Assembly (NCBI RefSeq): GCF_000718095.1
Contig: NZ_JOEI01000001.1
Span: 255,822 to 319,821 of the forward strand
Direction: 5' to 3'
From: Streptomyces scopuliridis RB72
Lineage (GTDB): Bacteria > Actinomycetota > Actinomycetes > Streptomycetales > Streptomycetaceae
Length of the DNA: 64,000 bases
Numbering within the stretch: the stretch's first letter is position 1; each line of letters starts with the position of its first letter. The position numbers were made by a program, and so were the translations under genes. Of the stretch, positions 53,026 to 61,534 are shown piece after piece. Under the pieces are notes generated by a model, which saw only the letters and a program-made list of their open reading frames with translations, was not told the DNA's origin and ran no database searches.

Positions 53026-54747
53026 ATGAGCACGGCCGCCGGAAGCACCGGAGCACCGGAACCCCCGGGCAGCCGGTCCTCCCGCCTCCACCGTCTGACG
53101 GCGCTGTCGGGCGCCCTGTCCGACGGCCGTGACGAGCGCGAGGTGCTGCGGCTGGCCGCCTCCTGTGTCGCGCGGCTCGGACCGTGGCGTACCGAGGCCG
53201 GATATCTGCCCGCCGACGGACGGCTGGTCCGCTGCCCGCTGGACTCCCCCGCCTCCGCCGCCATGAGCCGGGCGCTCGACAGCCAGGTCGACGGACTCGG
53301 CGGCCAGGACGGCGCCGTCCGGGTCCCCGGCCGGGAGTGGTCATGGGCGTTCGCCCTCCAGGGGCCCGGCGGACGAGCCGGAAGCACCGCGACCGGATAT
53401 CTGGTCGTGAGCGCCGGGCGGCGACCGGGCGACGACGACATCGCGCTGCTCGGGCTGCTGGCACGGCAGACAGGCGCGGCCGTGACGGGCACCGCGGCCC
53501 GTCGCCGGGAGCGGGAGTACGCCGCCGAGCTGAGCCGGGCCCGGCAGGACGGGATCGCCGCCCGCGCGCGGCTCGCCGCCGTGGAGTCCGAATTGACCTA
53601 CCGGCGGTCGGTGCACGACGCGCTGAGCGGTGCCACGGCCACGGGGGACACCGAGGCGGGGATCGCGTGGACGGTCCACCGGCTGACCGGCTTCTCCGCC
53701 GTCGTGGAGGACCAGTTCGGCAATCTGCGGGCCTGGGCCGGCCCCGGCTGCCCCGACCCGTATCCGAAGCCCGACCCGGGACGCCAGGAGCAGCTGATCC
53801 TCGACGCGATCCGGGACCCGCGCCCAGTGTATGTCGGCCACCGGCTCACGGCCGTCGCCCGTCATCGCGGCGAGATCCTCGGCACCGTCTCCCTGGTCGA
53901 TCCCGAGGGGGCCGCGGGGGAGCGGGAGGAGTTCGCGCTCGACCACGCCTGCGACGCGCTGGCCCTGGAGATGGCGCATCTGCGCAGCCTGGCCGAGATG
54001 GAGCTGCGGCTGCGCCGCGAGCTGGTCGACGATCTGATCACCGGTACGGACGACGAGAGCGCCTTCGCGCGCGCCGCGGCCGTCGGCCACGATCTGCACG
54101 GCGCACAGCATCTGGTCGCGGTGGGGTGGATGGGGCTGACCGCCGACGACGGGTTCGTCCAGGCGGTGGCCGGTGCGGCGGCCGGCCTGGGGCTCCGGTC
54201 GCTGGTGGCCAGGCGCTCGGGCCGGGCGGTCCTGGTGGTCCAGGGCCGCCCCAAGGGCGAGGAGCTGTATCTGGCGGTCTCCCAGGAACTGGGCTCGCGT
54301 GCGGGAGCGATCGGGATCGGCAGCCGCTGCGACTCCCCGGCCGAGATCCCGCGCTCGTACCAGGAGGCGCTGCGCGCCCTGGAGGTACGGCAGCGCTCGC
54401 GCGTACCTCATGGCGCGACCTCGTTCGACGATCTGGGCCTGTACCGGATCATCGGTACGGGCGACGACTACCGGGAGATCGAGGGGTACGTCCGCGAGTG
54501 GCTCGGCCCGCTCCTCGACTACGACGCGGCCCACCGCGGCGAGCTGGTCCGTACCCTCTCGCAGTACTTCGAGGCGGGCGGAAACTACGACGGCGCGGCC
54601 TCCGCCCTCGGCATTCACCGCAGCACGCTGCGCTACCGGCTCCAGCGCCTGCGCGAGATCGGGGGGCACGACCTGGGCGATGTCGAGACCCGCCTCAATC
54701 TGCATGTGGCGACCCGGGTCTGGAAGGTCCTGGGCGGCGAGGCCTGA
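53026..54747 (+). CDS. PucR/CdaR-type transcriptional regulator
   Basis: 573 aa. An N-terminal GAF-like part at about 20-165 ([20 protein letters not shown]) and a middle part precede a GGDEF-like fold and the PucR helix-turn-helix at the end ([29 protein letters not shown]). Such regulators sense metabolites and control nearby genes. The divergent dnaK operon is the natural candidate, but a distant target is as likely. ATG 53026 follows AGGGAG with no spacer, so a later start or a weakly translated one is possible. Confidence 0.85.
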   Translation: MSTAAGSTGAPEPPGSRSSRLHRLTALSGALSDGRDEREVLRLAASCVARLGPWRTEAGYLPADGRLVRCPLDSPASAAMSRALDSQVDGLGGQDGAVRVPGREWSWAFALQGPGGRAGSTATGYLVVSAGRRPGDDDIALLGLLARQTGAAVTGTAARRREREYAAELSRARQDGIAARARLAAVESELTYRRSVHDALSGATATGDTEAGIAWTVHRLTGFSAVVEDQFGNLRAWAGPGCPDPYPKPDPGRQEQLILDAIRDPRPVYVGHRLTAVARHRGEILGTVSLVDPEGAAGEREEFALDHACDALALEMAHLRSLAEMELRLRRELVDDLITGTDDESAFARAAAVGHDLHGAQHLVAVGWMGLTADDGFVQAVAGAAAGLGLRSLVARRSGRAVLVVQGRPKGEELYLAVSQELGSRAGAIGIGSRCDSPAEIPRSYQEALRALEVRQRSRVPHGATSFDDLGLYRIIGTGDDYREIEGYVREWLGPLLDYDAAHRGELVRTLSQYFEAGGNYDGAASALGIHRSTLRYRLQRLREIGGHDLGDVETRLNLHVATRVWKVLGGEA

Positions 54748-54802
54748 CCCGCCTGACTCCTGCCCCTGACCCGCCCTCCGCTCCGCGGCGAGTTCCCATC
54801 GG

Positions 54803-54828
54803 GCCCGCGCGGCTCGTGCCGCGGGGGC
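54803..54828. terminator. Hairpin between convergent PucR and bL37-like genes
   Basis: GCCCGCGCGGC (54803-54813) pairs with GCCGCGGGGGC (54818-54828) at ten of eleven positions over a TCGT loop. It can end both the rightward PucR-type gene and the leftward 25-codon gene. Confidence 0.7.
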
Positions 54829-54863
54829 CACTGGGGGGTAGTCCGTACGGAGGAGTCTTCCGC

Positions 54864-54941
54864 TCAGGACTGGGGGCGTCGGCCGTGGTTGGCGCCGTTC
54901 TTCCGACGCGCCTTCTTCTTGCGGCGCCGCTTCGATGACAT
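54864..54941 (-). CDS. bL37-like tiny ribosomal protein (25 aa)
   Basis: The frame ATG 54941 to TGA 54864 encodes 25 residues: MSSKRRRKKKARRKNGANHG then RRPQS. It is almost entirely basic, with the ANHG-RP ending of bL37, a roughly 24-residue protein seen at the large subunit of mycobacterial ribosomes. A strong AGGAG lies six bases before the ATG, and a hairpin terminator follows. It is too short for usual gene callers. The identification rests on recalled similarity of the ANHGxRP end and size, and is likely but not proven. Confidence 0.75.
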   Translation of the reverse strand: MSSKRRRKKKARRKNGANHGRRPQS

Positions 54942-54983
54942 GACGTCTCCTCTCGTGAGTGGTGATCGTGGCCGGATATGCAC

Positions 54984-54994
54984 CGTTCTACCGT
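54984..54994 (-). promoter_or_regulatory. ACGGTAGAACG element facing the bL37-like gene
   Basis: On the minus strand the sequence is ACGGTAGAACG, 43 bases upstream of the ATG at 54941. The same eleven bases occur at 55078-55088 facing the DUF6221 gene. It may be the shared -10 region (TAGAAC) of the two promoters or a regulator site. Confidence 0.5.
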
Positions 54995-55077
54995 GTTTTC
55001 ATCCGGCGGCCACGGAGCGCTTACCCCACGCTCGCGATCCTCATGCGCCGCGCCGTTTGTACGGCATCCTCTGCTGG

Positions 55078-55088
55078 ACGGTAGAACG
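55078..55088 (+). promoter_or_regulatory. ACGGTAGAACG element facing the DUF6221 gene
   Basis: An exact copy of the element at 54984 in opposite orientation, 58 bases before ATG 55146. TTGTAC at 55057-55062 lies upstream with about 18 bases before TAGAAC, a plausible -35/-10 pair. Confidence 0.5.
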
Positions 55089-55145
55089 TGCCCGGGACGG
55101 AGGCCTTCCTCTCCCGTGCCCGTGACGGTAAAGGACCAAGAGCTG

Positions 55146-55547
55146 ATGACTGACGACAACGCGGACCTGCTGGCGTTCGTGCGGGCGCGCCTCGACGAGG
55201 AGGCCGGACGCGCGCAGGAGGCCGGCGGGGAGCGCTGGCGGTGTCCGCCCGAGATGCCGGGCGAGATCCACGACCGTACCGGCGGGATCGCGTTCACGGT
55301 GCGCACGCGCGGCTACGACGAGCACATCGCCCACCAGAACCCGGAGTACACCCTCCGGCGCATCGAGACGAGCCGGGTCCTCCTCGACGAGTACGCGGAG
55401 GTGTCCCACCTGGACACCGACCGTCCCGCGGGCGACTTCCCGTCCGGCCGCGCCGTCGGGCTGGGGTTCGTCGTCCGGCAGATGGCGGCGGAGCACGCGG
55501 CCCACCCCGGCTACCGGGCGAAGTGGCTGCCCCGATTCGTCCGGTAG
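55146..55547 (+). CDS. DUF6221 family protein
   Basis: 133 aa. It starts [20 protein letters not shown] and continues with [13 protein letters not shown] and [21 protein letters not shown], the pattern of the actinobacterial DUF6221 family (L-AF-RARL-E; H--P---LR-IE--R-LL). The function is unknown. The C-terminal [20 protein letters not shown] is also conserved. ATG 55146 is preceded by a weak GGACCAAGAG; a GTG-led start about nine codons upstream is possible. Confidence 0.75.
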   Translation: MTDDNADLLAFVRARLDEEAGRAQEAGGERWRCPPEMPGEIHDRTGGIAFTVRTRGYDEHIAHQNPEYTLRRIETSRVLLDEYAEVSHLDTDRPAGDFPSGRAVGLGFVVRQMAAEHAAHPGYRAKWLPRFVR

Positions 55548-55561
55548 CCCGTGTCGTGTGA

Positions 55562-55594
55562 GGGGCAGCACGCTTGCCCCGAGATGTACTCGGG
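55562..55594 (+). terminator. Two overlapping hairpins after DUF6221
   Basis: GGGGCA/TGCCCC (55562-55567 and 55575-55580) and CCCGAG/CTCGGG (55578-55583 and 55589-55594) share the C-run, so only one can form. They lie between the DUF6221 stop and the lpd ATG. They may terminate the first transcript or act as a small attenuator for lpd. Confidence 0.5.
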
Positions 55595-55623
55595 TGAGGC
55601 CTTCGGTGCCTATGGTGTGGATC

Positions 55624-57030
55624 ATGAGTACACACTTTGATGTCGTGGTCCTCGGCGCGGGACCGGGCGGATACACCGCAGCGGTCCGCGCGACGCAACT
55701 CGGCCTGCGGACGGCAGTCGTCGAGGCGAAGTACTGGGGCGGTGTCTGTCTGAACGTGGGGTGCATCCCCTCGAAGGCGCTGTTGCGCAACGCCGAACTC
55801 GCGCACATCTTCACCCAGGAGGCGAAGACCTTCGGAATCCGGGTGGAGGGCCGGGTCAGCTTCGACTACACGGAGGCGTTCAAGCGCAGTCGTAAGGTCG
55901 CCGACGGCCGGGTGGCCGGTGTGCACTATCTGATGAAGAAGAACGACATCGCCGAGTACGACGGCCGCGGCATGTTCCTCGACGACCGCACCCTCCAGGT
56001 GGCGCTGTCGGAGGGCGGCACGGAGAACCTGACGTTCGACCACTGCGTCGTCGCGACGGGAACCACGACCCGGCTGCTGCCGGGGACCTCCCTGAGCGAG
56101 CGGGTCGTCACCTACGAGGAGCAGATCCTCTCCGACACGCTGCCGGAGAGCATCGTCATCGCCGGGGCGGGCGCGGTCGGCGTCGAGTTCGCGTACGTGC
56201 TGCACAACTACGGCGTGAAGGTCACGATCGTCGAATTCCTCGACCGGCTGGTGCCGTTGGAGGACGCCGAGATCTCCAAGGAGCTCGCCAAGCGCTACCG
56301 GCGTCTGGGCATCGAGGTGCTGACCTCCACCCGCGTCGAGGCGATCGACGACAGCGATCCGTCGGCGAAGGTACGGGTCACCGTCTCGCGGGACGGGCAG
56401 CGGCAGGTGCTGGAGACCGACAAGGTCCTCCAGGCGATCGGCTTCGCGCCGCGGATCGCCGGCTACGGCCTGGAGAACACCGGCGTCCGGCTCACCGAGC
56501 GCGGAGCGATCGACGTGGACGGACGCGGCCGTACCAGCGTGCCGCACATCTTCGCGATCGGGGATGTCACGGCGAAGCTGATGCTGGCCCACGCCGCGGA
56601 GTCCATGGGGGTGATCGCGGCCGAGACGATCGCCGGTGCGGAGACCATGGAGCTGGACTTCGTGATGATCCCGCGCGCCACCTACTGCCAGCCGCAGATC
56701 GCCAGTTTCGGCTGGACCGAGGAGCAGGCCCGCGAGCTGGGCCATGACGTGAAGGTGGTGAAGTTCCCCTTCACTGCGAACGGCAAGGCCCATGGCCTGG
56801 GCGACCCGGTCGGTTTCGTGAAGCTGATCAGCGACGGCCGGTACGGCGAGCTGCTCGGCGCGCATCTGATCGGCCCCGAGGTCACCGAGCTGCTGCCGGA
56901 GCTGACGCTCGCCCAGCAGTGGGATCTGACGGTCCATGAGGTGGCGCGCAATGTACACGCCCATCCGACGCTGGGCGAGGCGGTCAAGGAGGCTGTCCAC
57001 GGTCTGGCCGGACACATGATCAACTTCTGA
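55624..57030 (+). CDS. lpd: Dihydrolipoamide dehydrogenase (E3)
   Basis: 468 aa. [20 protein letters not shown] binds [23 protein letters not shown] contains the redox-active Cys pair. [20 protein letters not shown] binds NAD, and [19 protein letters not shown] supplies the His-Glu dyad at the dimer active site. It reoxidises the lipoyl groups of 2-oxo-acid dehydrogenase or glycine-cleavage complexes. No E1/E2 genes adjoin, as is common in Streptomyces. ATG 55624 fits the family start, with weak RBS. Confidence 0.95.
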   Translation: MSTHFDVVVLGAGPGGYTAAVRATQLGLRTAVVEAKYWGGVCLNVGCIPSKALLRNAELAHIFTQEAKTFGIRVEGRVSFDYTEAFKRSRKVADGRVAGVHYLMKKNDIAEYDGRGMFLDDRTLQVALSEGGTENLTFDHCVVATGTTTRLLPGTSLSERVVTYEEQILSDTLPESIVIAGAGAVGVEFAYVLHNYGVKVTIVEFLDRLVPLEDAEISKELAKRYRRLGIEVLTSTRVEAIDDSDPSAKVRVTVSRDGQRQVLETDKVLQAIGFAPRIAGYGLENTGVRLTERGAIDVDGRGRTSVPHIFAIGDVTAKLMLAHAAESMGVIAAETIAGAETMELDFVMIPRATYCQPQIASFGWTEEQARELGHDVKVVKFPFTANGKAHGLGDPVGFVKLISDGRYGELLGAHLIGPEVTELLPELTLAQQWDLTVHEVARNVHAHPTLGEAVKEAVHGLAGHMINF

Positions 57031-57100
57031 CCCCCACCGGCGGGTGCGTGGAACGACCGGACGCGTTCCGCATCGCCAACAGCCTCCTTCCGGAGGGCTC

Positions 57101-57129
57101 TTGACGGGCGGTTGGTCCAGTCCTATCTT
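57101..57129 (+). promoter_or_regulatory. Strong -35/-10 promoter
   Basis: TTGACG (57101-57106), 17 bases, then TATCTT (57124-57129): close to the vegetative (HrdB) consensus. It lies 100 bases before the ATG of the secreted protein at 57229. A TTCA-N6-TGAA dyad and a G-rich RBS region follow. Confidence 0.7.
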
Positions 57130-57228
57130 CCACCCAACCATTCAAAATCAGAGCCAGCGTTCATGTATGTGAAATGCGCAGAGGAAACGCGCGCTCTGAT
57201 CGCGTCCCCCCAGAGAGGGAAGTGAGAC

Positions 57229-57831
57229 ATGTTCACACGTCTTCGGACGTTCACGGTTCTCGCCGCAGTGGGTGCTTCCTCATTCCTCGCCGTCCCGCAG
57301 GCCTCCGCCGAGGTGGAGCCCGGCGGGTGGACCTCCGTCTCGCCCACCTTCACGGTCCAGGAGCGGGGGTGCGGTCAGGTCGACGGTCTGACGTTCACGC
57401 TCACCTGCTCCACCGCGAGCGGCGACCAGCGCGCCGAACGCCGCTACGCCACCTACACCGGTGGCACCCGGCAGTTCGAGGGCTACTTCCGCATCAGCAG
57501 CCTGAGCGGTACGCGCATCAGCCTCAAGCAGACGTTCAACGAGTCCGCGGCCGGCCCCTACTTCATGCTGGCCGCCGAACGCGGCGGTCGGCTGTACGCG
57601 GTCCACGGCGGCGACACGCTCTCGAACGCAGGCACCGTCGGCGCGACGGTCCGCGTCAACACCGTGCACCAGGTCGGAACCTCGCACCGTACCTACATCA
57701 ACGGGTCGCTCAAGCACACCTACGACAGCCCCGGCGGCAGCTTCTACGACAAGTTCGGCGCCTACCGCACCAGCAGCGGCAACGGACCGGCCACGGTGGT
57801 CTGGAGCGACGTCCGCTTCTGGCGCAAGTAG
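57229..57831 (+). CDS. Secreted beta-sandwich protein, polysaccharide-lyase-like
   Basis: 200 aa. The Sec signal MFTRLRTFTVLAAVGASSFL AVPQASA is followed by a beta-rich domain. RQFEGYFRISSLSGTRISLK, YFMLAAERGG and YINGSLKHTYDSPGGSFYDK FGAYRT resemble small PL7/PL20-type or concanavalin-A-like secreted proteins of Streptomyces. A paired Cys in RGCGQ and LTCS suggests a disulphide. No catalytic set can be assigned with confidence, so binding or lyase activity on a polysaccharide is inferred. ATG 57229 has GGGAAGTGAG upstream. Confidence 0.7.
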   Translation: MFTRLRTFTVLAAVGASSFLAVPQASAEVEPGGWTSVSPTFTVQERGCGQVDGLTFTLTCSTASGDQRAERRYATYTGGTRQFEGYFRISSLSGTRISLKQTFNESAAGPYFMLAAERGGRLYAVHGGDTLSNAGTVGATVRVNTVHQVGTSHRTYINGSLKHTYDSPGGSFYDKFGAYRTSSGNGPATVVWSDVRFWRK

Positions 57832-57842
57832 CGGACCGGTCC

Positions 57843-58646
57843 GTGCGCCCGGAGATCCGAGCGGCGGTGCCGGCCGTCGTGCTCGCGCTGGCGGCAGCGG
57901 CGTGTTCCACGCAGCCGCCGGCCGAGCGCCCCGCCCGGGGACCCGTCACCTCCCCGGGCGGGGCCGCCGCCCCGGAAGAGCCGCCGACCGGCGACGGAGC
58001 GGTCGCCACGCTCCGCGCGGTCCTCACCACACCCACCGATATCGATCTCAGCTGGCGGGGCGGCGACCCCGGCGCCTCCGGCCATGTGCTGGAGTTCGCG
58101 ACGGACGAGGCGGGCCCGTACACCGTCCTCCAGTATCTGCCTCCCGGCGTGACGACCTACCGTCACCCCGACCTGATGCCGCGCACGACCTTCTTCTACC
58201 GCCTCCGGACCTTTGACGGCCCGGCATCGGCGCCGGTCGACGTCGCCCTGCCGCCGGGCGAACTGACCACGGAGGACCAGGAGTCCGACCACGACTGGCT
58301 GGCTCCGCGCAGCGATCCCGGACGGTCCACGACCGGTCGTTCCGTCCGGGACGGCGGACCCGCCGCACCCTCCGGGCTCAAGGCCGAGGTCAAGCATGCG
58401 AACGGCATTCACTTCACCTGGACCGATCACGCCTCGGACGAAGAGGGCTTCCTGCTGGAGGCACGCACCCGCGGCGGTTCCGCTTACGCGCCGGTCGCCG
58501 TCCTCGACCCCGACATCAACTCCTGCGGTCTGATCACGCTTCCCACCGAGAAACGGGCCTCGTACCGGGTACGCGCCTTCACCTACGGCGCGCGGTCGAA
58601 CGTCCCCCGGCTGACAACCGGAGAGCCGGCGGCCGATCAGCGTTGA
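57843..58646 (+). CDS. Lipoprotein with fibronectin-III-like domains
   Basis: 267 aa. The lipoprotein signal RAAVPAVVLALAAAACS gives an anchoring Cys. Two beta-sandwich units follow: LTTPTDIDLSWRGGDPGASG HVLEF at about 55-135 and LKAEVKHANGIHFTWTDHAS DEEGF at about 180-262, which have the W, L and Y pattern of fibronectin-III folds. The linker is Thr/Ser/Asp-rich. It probably binds a ligand or partner at the cell surface. GTG 57843 lies 11 bp after the preceding gene, so the two are one operon. Confidence 0.75.
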   Translation: MRPEIRAAVPAVVLALAAAACSTQPPAERPARGPVTSPGGAAAPEEPPTGDGAVATLRAVLTTPTDIDLSWRGGDPGASGHVLEFATDEAGPYTVLQYLPPGVTTYRHPDLMPRTTFFYRLRTFDGPASAPVDVALPPGELTTEDQESDHDWLAPRSDPGRSTTGRSVRDGGPAAPSGLKAEVKHANGIHFTWTDHASDEEGFLLEARTRGGSAYAPVAVLDPDINSCGLITLPTEKRASYRVRAFTYGARSNVPRLTTGEPAADQR

Positions 58647-58733
58647 AGTCCGGTGCTGGACTCACGGGGAGAGGACCTGGCGCTCATGCGGGGCGTTGTG
58701 CCGTCCGGGTCCTGATCCGCCCGCACCCGCCGC

Positions 58734-59786
58734 TCAGGCGGACGCCCTGACCACGAGCTCGGGCGTGAACAGCTCCGACCGTACGGCCTGGCCCGGCCGG
58801 GCGATCCGGCGCAGCAGCAGCTGGGCCGTCGCGGAGGCCATCTCCTCGACCGGCTGCCGTACGGTGGTCAGCGGCGGATCGCAGGACTGGGCGGCATGGC
58901 TGTCGTCGAAGCCCACCACCGCCACGTCCCGTGGGACGTCCCTGCCCGCGCGCTGGAGGACCGGCAGCGCGCCGAGGGCCATGAGGTCGGACGCCACGAA
59001 CAGCCCGTCCAGATCCGGCCGCCGCGCGAGCAGCTCCCGTACGGCCGAGGCGCCTCCTGTGTGGGTGAAGTCGCCCTCCGCCCACGGGACATCGTGAATG
59101 CCGTGCTCCGCCAGGGCCGCGCGGAAACCCTCCAGACGCTCCCGTGCCGCGGGCATGTCCTGCGGTCCGGCCACCGAGCCGATCCTGGTCCGGCCCAGGG
59201 ACACCAGATGGCCGGCGGCCAGCCGGGCTCCCTCGCGCTGGTCGGCCTCCACGAACGCGAGCGAGGAGTCGCGCTGAGGACGCCCCGACAGGACGGCGGG
59301 CAGCCGGGTGTCGGCGAGCAGCTGCGGCAGCGGGTCGTCCACATGCGACGAGATCAGCACCACCCCGTCCACATGCCCTTGACGCAGATACGAGAGGGTC
59401 TGGAGGCGGGAGGCCTCGTCGTCCACCAGCATCAGGACGAGATGGACGCCGGCGGGCCGCAGCACATCGACCAGCCCGCTGACGACGCGCCCGAAGTGCG
59501 GGTCGGTGAACACCCGGCCGAGGAAGGGGGCGGCGGCGTGGCGCTTCTCCTGCTCGGAGACCACGAGCGCCACCGAACCCGTCCGTCGGGTCACGAGGGA
59601 GCGGGCGGCGCGGTTGGGCACGTAGCCCGTGGCGGCCACGGCGTTCTCCACGGCGTTCCGGAGCGTCCGGTCCACCGTGGGTGTCTCGTTGATGACGCGG
59701 GACACCGTGGCCCGTGACACCCCGGCGACGCGGGCCACGTCCTCCAGGGTCACCGGGCGGGAAGGGGGCGGGGAGTCGGCATCCAT
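58734..59786 (-). CDS. LacI-family regulator
   Basis: 350 aa. The helix-turn-helix VTLEDVARVAGVSRATVSRV INETPTVD is followed by a ligand domain (GSVALVVSEQ, GRVSGLVDVLR-like VVSGLVDVLRPAGVHLVLML, DVAVVGFDDSHAA). It is expected to repress carbohydrate genes until a sugar binds. The palindromes GAGAGCGCTCTC at 63478 and the variant at 63732, in the promoters of the GH16 gene and its divergent neighbour, are typical LacI sites and candidates for this protein. ATG 59786 is chosen; the RBS is weak. Confidence 0.9.
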   Translation of the reverse strand: MDADSPPPSRPVTLEDVARVAGVSRATVSRVINETPTVDRTLRNAVENAVAATGYVPNRAARSLVTRRTGSVALVVSEQEKRHAAAPFLGRVFTDPHFGRVVSGLVDVLRPAGVHLVLMLVDDEASRLQTLSYLRQGHVDGVVLISSHVDDPLPQLLADTRLPAVLSGRPQRDSSLAFVEADQREGARLAAGHLVSLGRTRIGSVAGPQDMPAARERLEGFRAALAEHGIHDVPWAEGDFTHTGGASAVRELLARRPDLDGLFVASDLMALGALPVLQRAGRDVPRDVAVVGFDDSHAAQSCDPPLTTVRQPVEEMASATAQLLLRRIARPGQAVRSELFTPELVVRASA

Positions 59787-59873
59787 GGAGTCTTTTATAT
59801 CCGCGCCCTCCCCGTCGGCACACCGGCGGCCTGGCGATACGGTGCGGGCGCCGCCGTACCGTAGGGTCACCGG

Positions 59874-60449
59874 TCACTCGTCCAGCGAGGACAGCGTCTT
59901 GAGCTGCTCGGCGCGTACGTCGGCGATGCGCGCGGCGAGCCGCTTCGCCTCCTGGCCGCCGCCCGCTTGGGACTCGGAGCGGGAGACGCGCCCCGACTGT
60001 TCGAGATGCGCGCGGATCTCCTGGCGTACGAAGCCGTCGAAGTCCGCGCCCGTGAGCCGGCGGGCGCGGTCGAGATCCGCGTCCGTGACCATGCCCGGCA
60101 TGTCATGGCCCTCGTGCACATTGGTGTCCGGCAGGCCCATACGGTCGAGCAGCCGCCGGAGTTGGGCCAGCTCCGCACGGTGTTCCGTCGCGAGGGCGGC
60201 GGCCCACGATGCCAGCGGCGGTGGCGACTCGCGGGCGGAGGCCAGCGCGAGAAGCTGTCCGGCCTGCTCGTTCATCGGCGTCATCAGCTGGATCCACCCG
60301 GAGTCGGTGGCGGTGAACGGCGCGGTGGACGAGGGGGCGGGGCTGGAGGACCTGTCGGCGCCGGCCGGCGGATCGGACGGTGTGGAGCAGCCGCTCAGGA
60401 CGAGGAACAGGAGCAGGGCCGGCAGGGGCGTGGCGAGGCATCGCTTCAT
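59874..60449 (-). CDS. DUF305 lipoprotein
   Basis: 191 aa. The lipoprotein signal PALLLFLVLSGCS supplies the Cys near residue 21; a Pro/Ser linker follows. The DUF305 (ferritin-like) domain shows as MTPMNEQAGQLLALASARES, TEHRAELAQLRRLLDRMGLP and HEGHDMPGMV, then FVRQEIRAHLEQSGRV. The His/Met-rich HEGHDMPGM suggests copper or other metal binding outside the membrane. ATG 60449 follows GGGAAC. It is downstream of the DUF1996 gene on the same strand (72 bp). Confidence 0.85.
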   Translation of the reverse strand: MKRCLATPLPALLLFLVLSGCSTPSDPPAGADRSSSPAPSSTAPFTATDSGWIQLMTPMNEQAGQLLALASARESPPPLASWAAALATEHRAELAQLRRLLDRMGLPDTNVHEGHDMPGMVTDADLDRARRLTGADFDGFVRQEIRAHLEQSGRVSRSESQAGGGQEAKRLAARIADVRAEQLKTLSSLDE

Positions 60450-60520
60450 GGTGGGGTTCCCATGGACGGCCCGCCCGGGAGACCCCGGGCGGGCGTGTGG
60501 TGGATGGGACTGACGGAGAG

Positions 60521-61447
60521 TCAGGGACGTCCGTCCGCACCGCACTTGATGATGGGGTTGATGCAGTCGCGGACGCGGCGCTCCATCTCGGCGGCGGGCC
60601 AGACGTTGAAGAAGTCGCCGTGCATGGTGTACCCGGGCCCCGAAGCCAGCCGGAACCGCGCGGGATCGCCGTTGACGGGATACCGCAGCACCTGCCGGAG
60701 CTTGGGTACGGGGACGGGGTGCGTGGAGGGGCAGGCGCCCGCCACCGGATAGGACATATGGCTCTTGTGGTCCGCCGAGTCGAGGTCCCTGCCGTTCCAG
60801 CACTGCGGGAAGTCGAGATAGGACTCCAGCATCGAACCGGCCGGGCAGTTCACGAAGTCGGTGGAGGACCCGACCTCGCCGTGGTGCAGACACGACCAGC
60901 GGGAGATGGTGTTGTCGTTGGGGCCGGTGGCCTTGGCGTTGCCGGCCACGATGCGCAGGCCCCGGGGCATCGGCTGGATCTGCGCGATGATGTCGTCGCG
61001 TACGCCTTCACCGAGGTAGTAGAAGGTCGTTCCGGTCGGCTCGACCGCGGTGTCGCCGTTGTACAGGGTCGGCACCCAGTAGGACGAGAGGTCGATGGCG
61101 GGACTGCAGTTGCTGGACGCCCGTTCCAGACTGGTCAGGTCCGAGTGGGCGTTCGTGGAGGTGTTACCGAAGAAACTGTGCATGTGGGACGCGCCGGGAA
61201 GGCCCGGGAACACGATGGGGTCGTCGGTGGCCCGGTGGCTGTAGGGGCACTCCGCGAGGAACTCGGCGACGCGCACCACCTCTTCGGCCTGGGCGGGCGC
61301 GGCCTGCGCGCGCTCTCCCGGGTAGCTGAAGCCGGCGATGAGCAGGGCGGCCACGGACGCCGCGGCGAGTCCTAACAGCCGGCGCCAACGGGGAGGGGAG
61401 GGCTCGGTGGGGGGAGCGAGGATCCTTCTCACAGGGGTCCAATCCAT
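60521..61447 (-). CDS. DUF1996 secreted protein
   Basis: 308 aa. A membrane or signal segment LLGLAAASVAALLIAGFSYP precedes the DUF1996 domain: FLAECPYSHRATDDPIVFPG and ASHMHSFFGNTSTNAHS, with paired Cys and His. A later SHMSYPVAGACPSTHPVPVP and YTMHGDFFNVW complete the pattern. DUF1996 is common in fungi and actinomycetes and its function is not established; the conserved His/Asp suggest a metal site. It lies between the GH16 gene and the DUF305 gene on one strand. Confidence 0.88.
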   Translation of the reverse strand: MDWTPVRRILAPPTEPSPPRWRRLLGLAAASVAALLIAGFSYPGERAQAAPAQAEEVVRVAEFLAECPYSHRATDDPIVFPGLPGASHMHSFFGNTSTNAHSDLTSLERASSNCSPAIDLSSYWVPTLYNGDTAVEPTGTTFYYLGEGVRDDIIAQIQPMPRGLRIVAGNAKATGPNDNTISRWSCLHHGEVGSSTDFVNCPAGSMLESYLDFPQCWNGRDLDSADHKSHMSYPVAGACPSTHPVPVPKLRQVLRYPVNGDPARFRLASGPGYTMHGDFFNVWPAAEMERRVRDCINPIIKCGADGRP

Positions 61448-61534
61448 GGGTTGCGGTGTGGTGTTGGGCAGGACAGGTGCGACGGGCGGACATCGCGGGA
61501 TGTGGGGGAACGGGGCGGGCGGTGGCCGTCCGTA

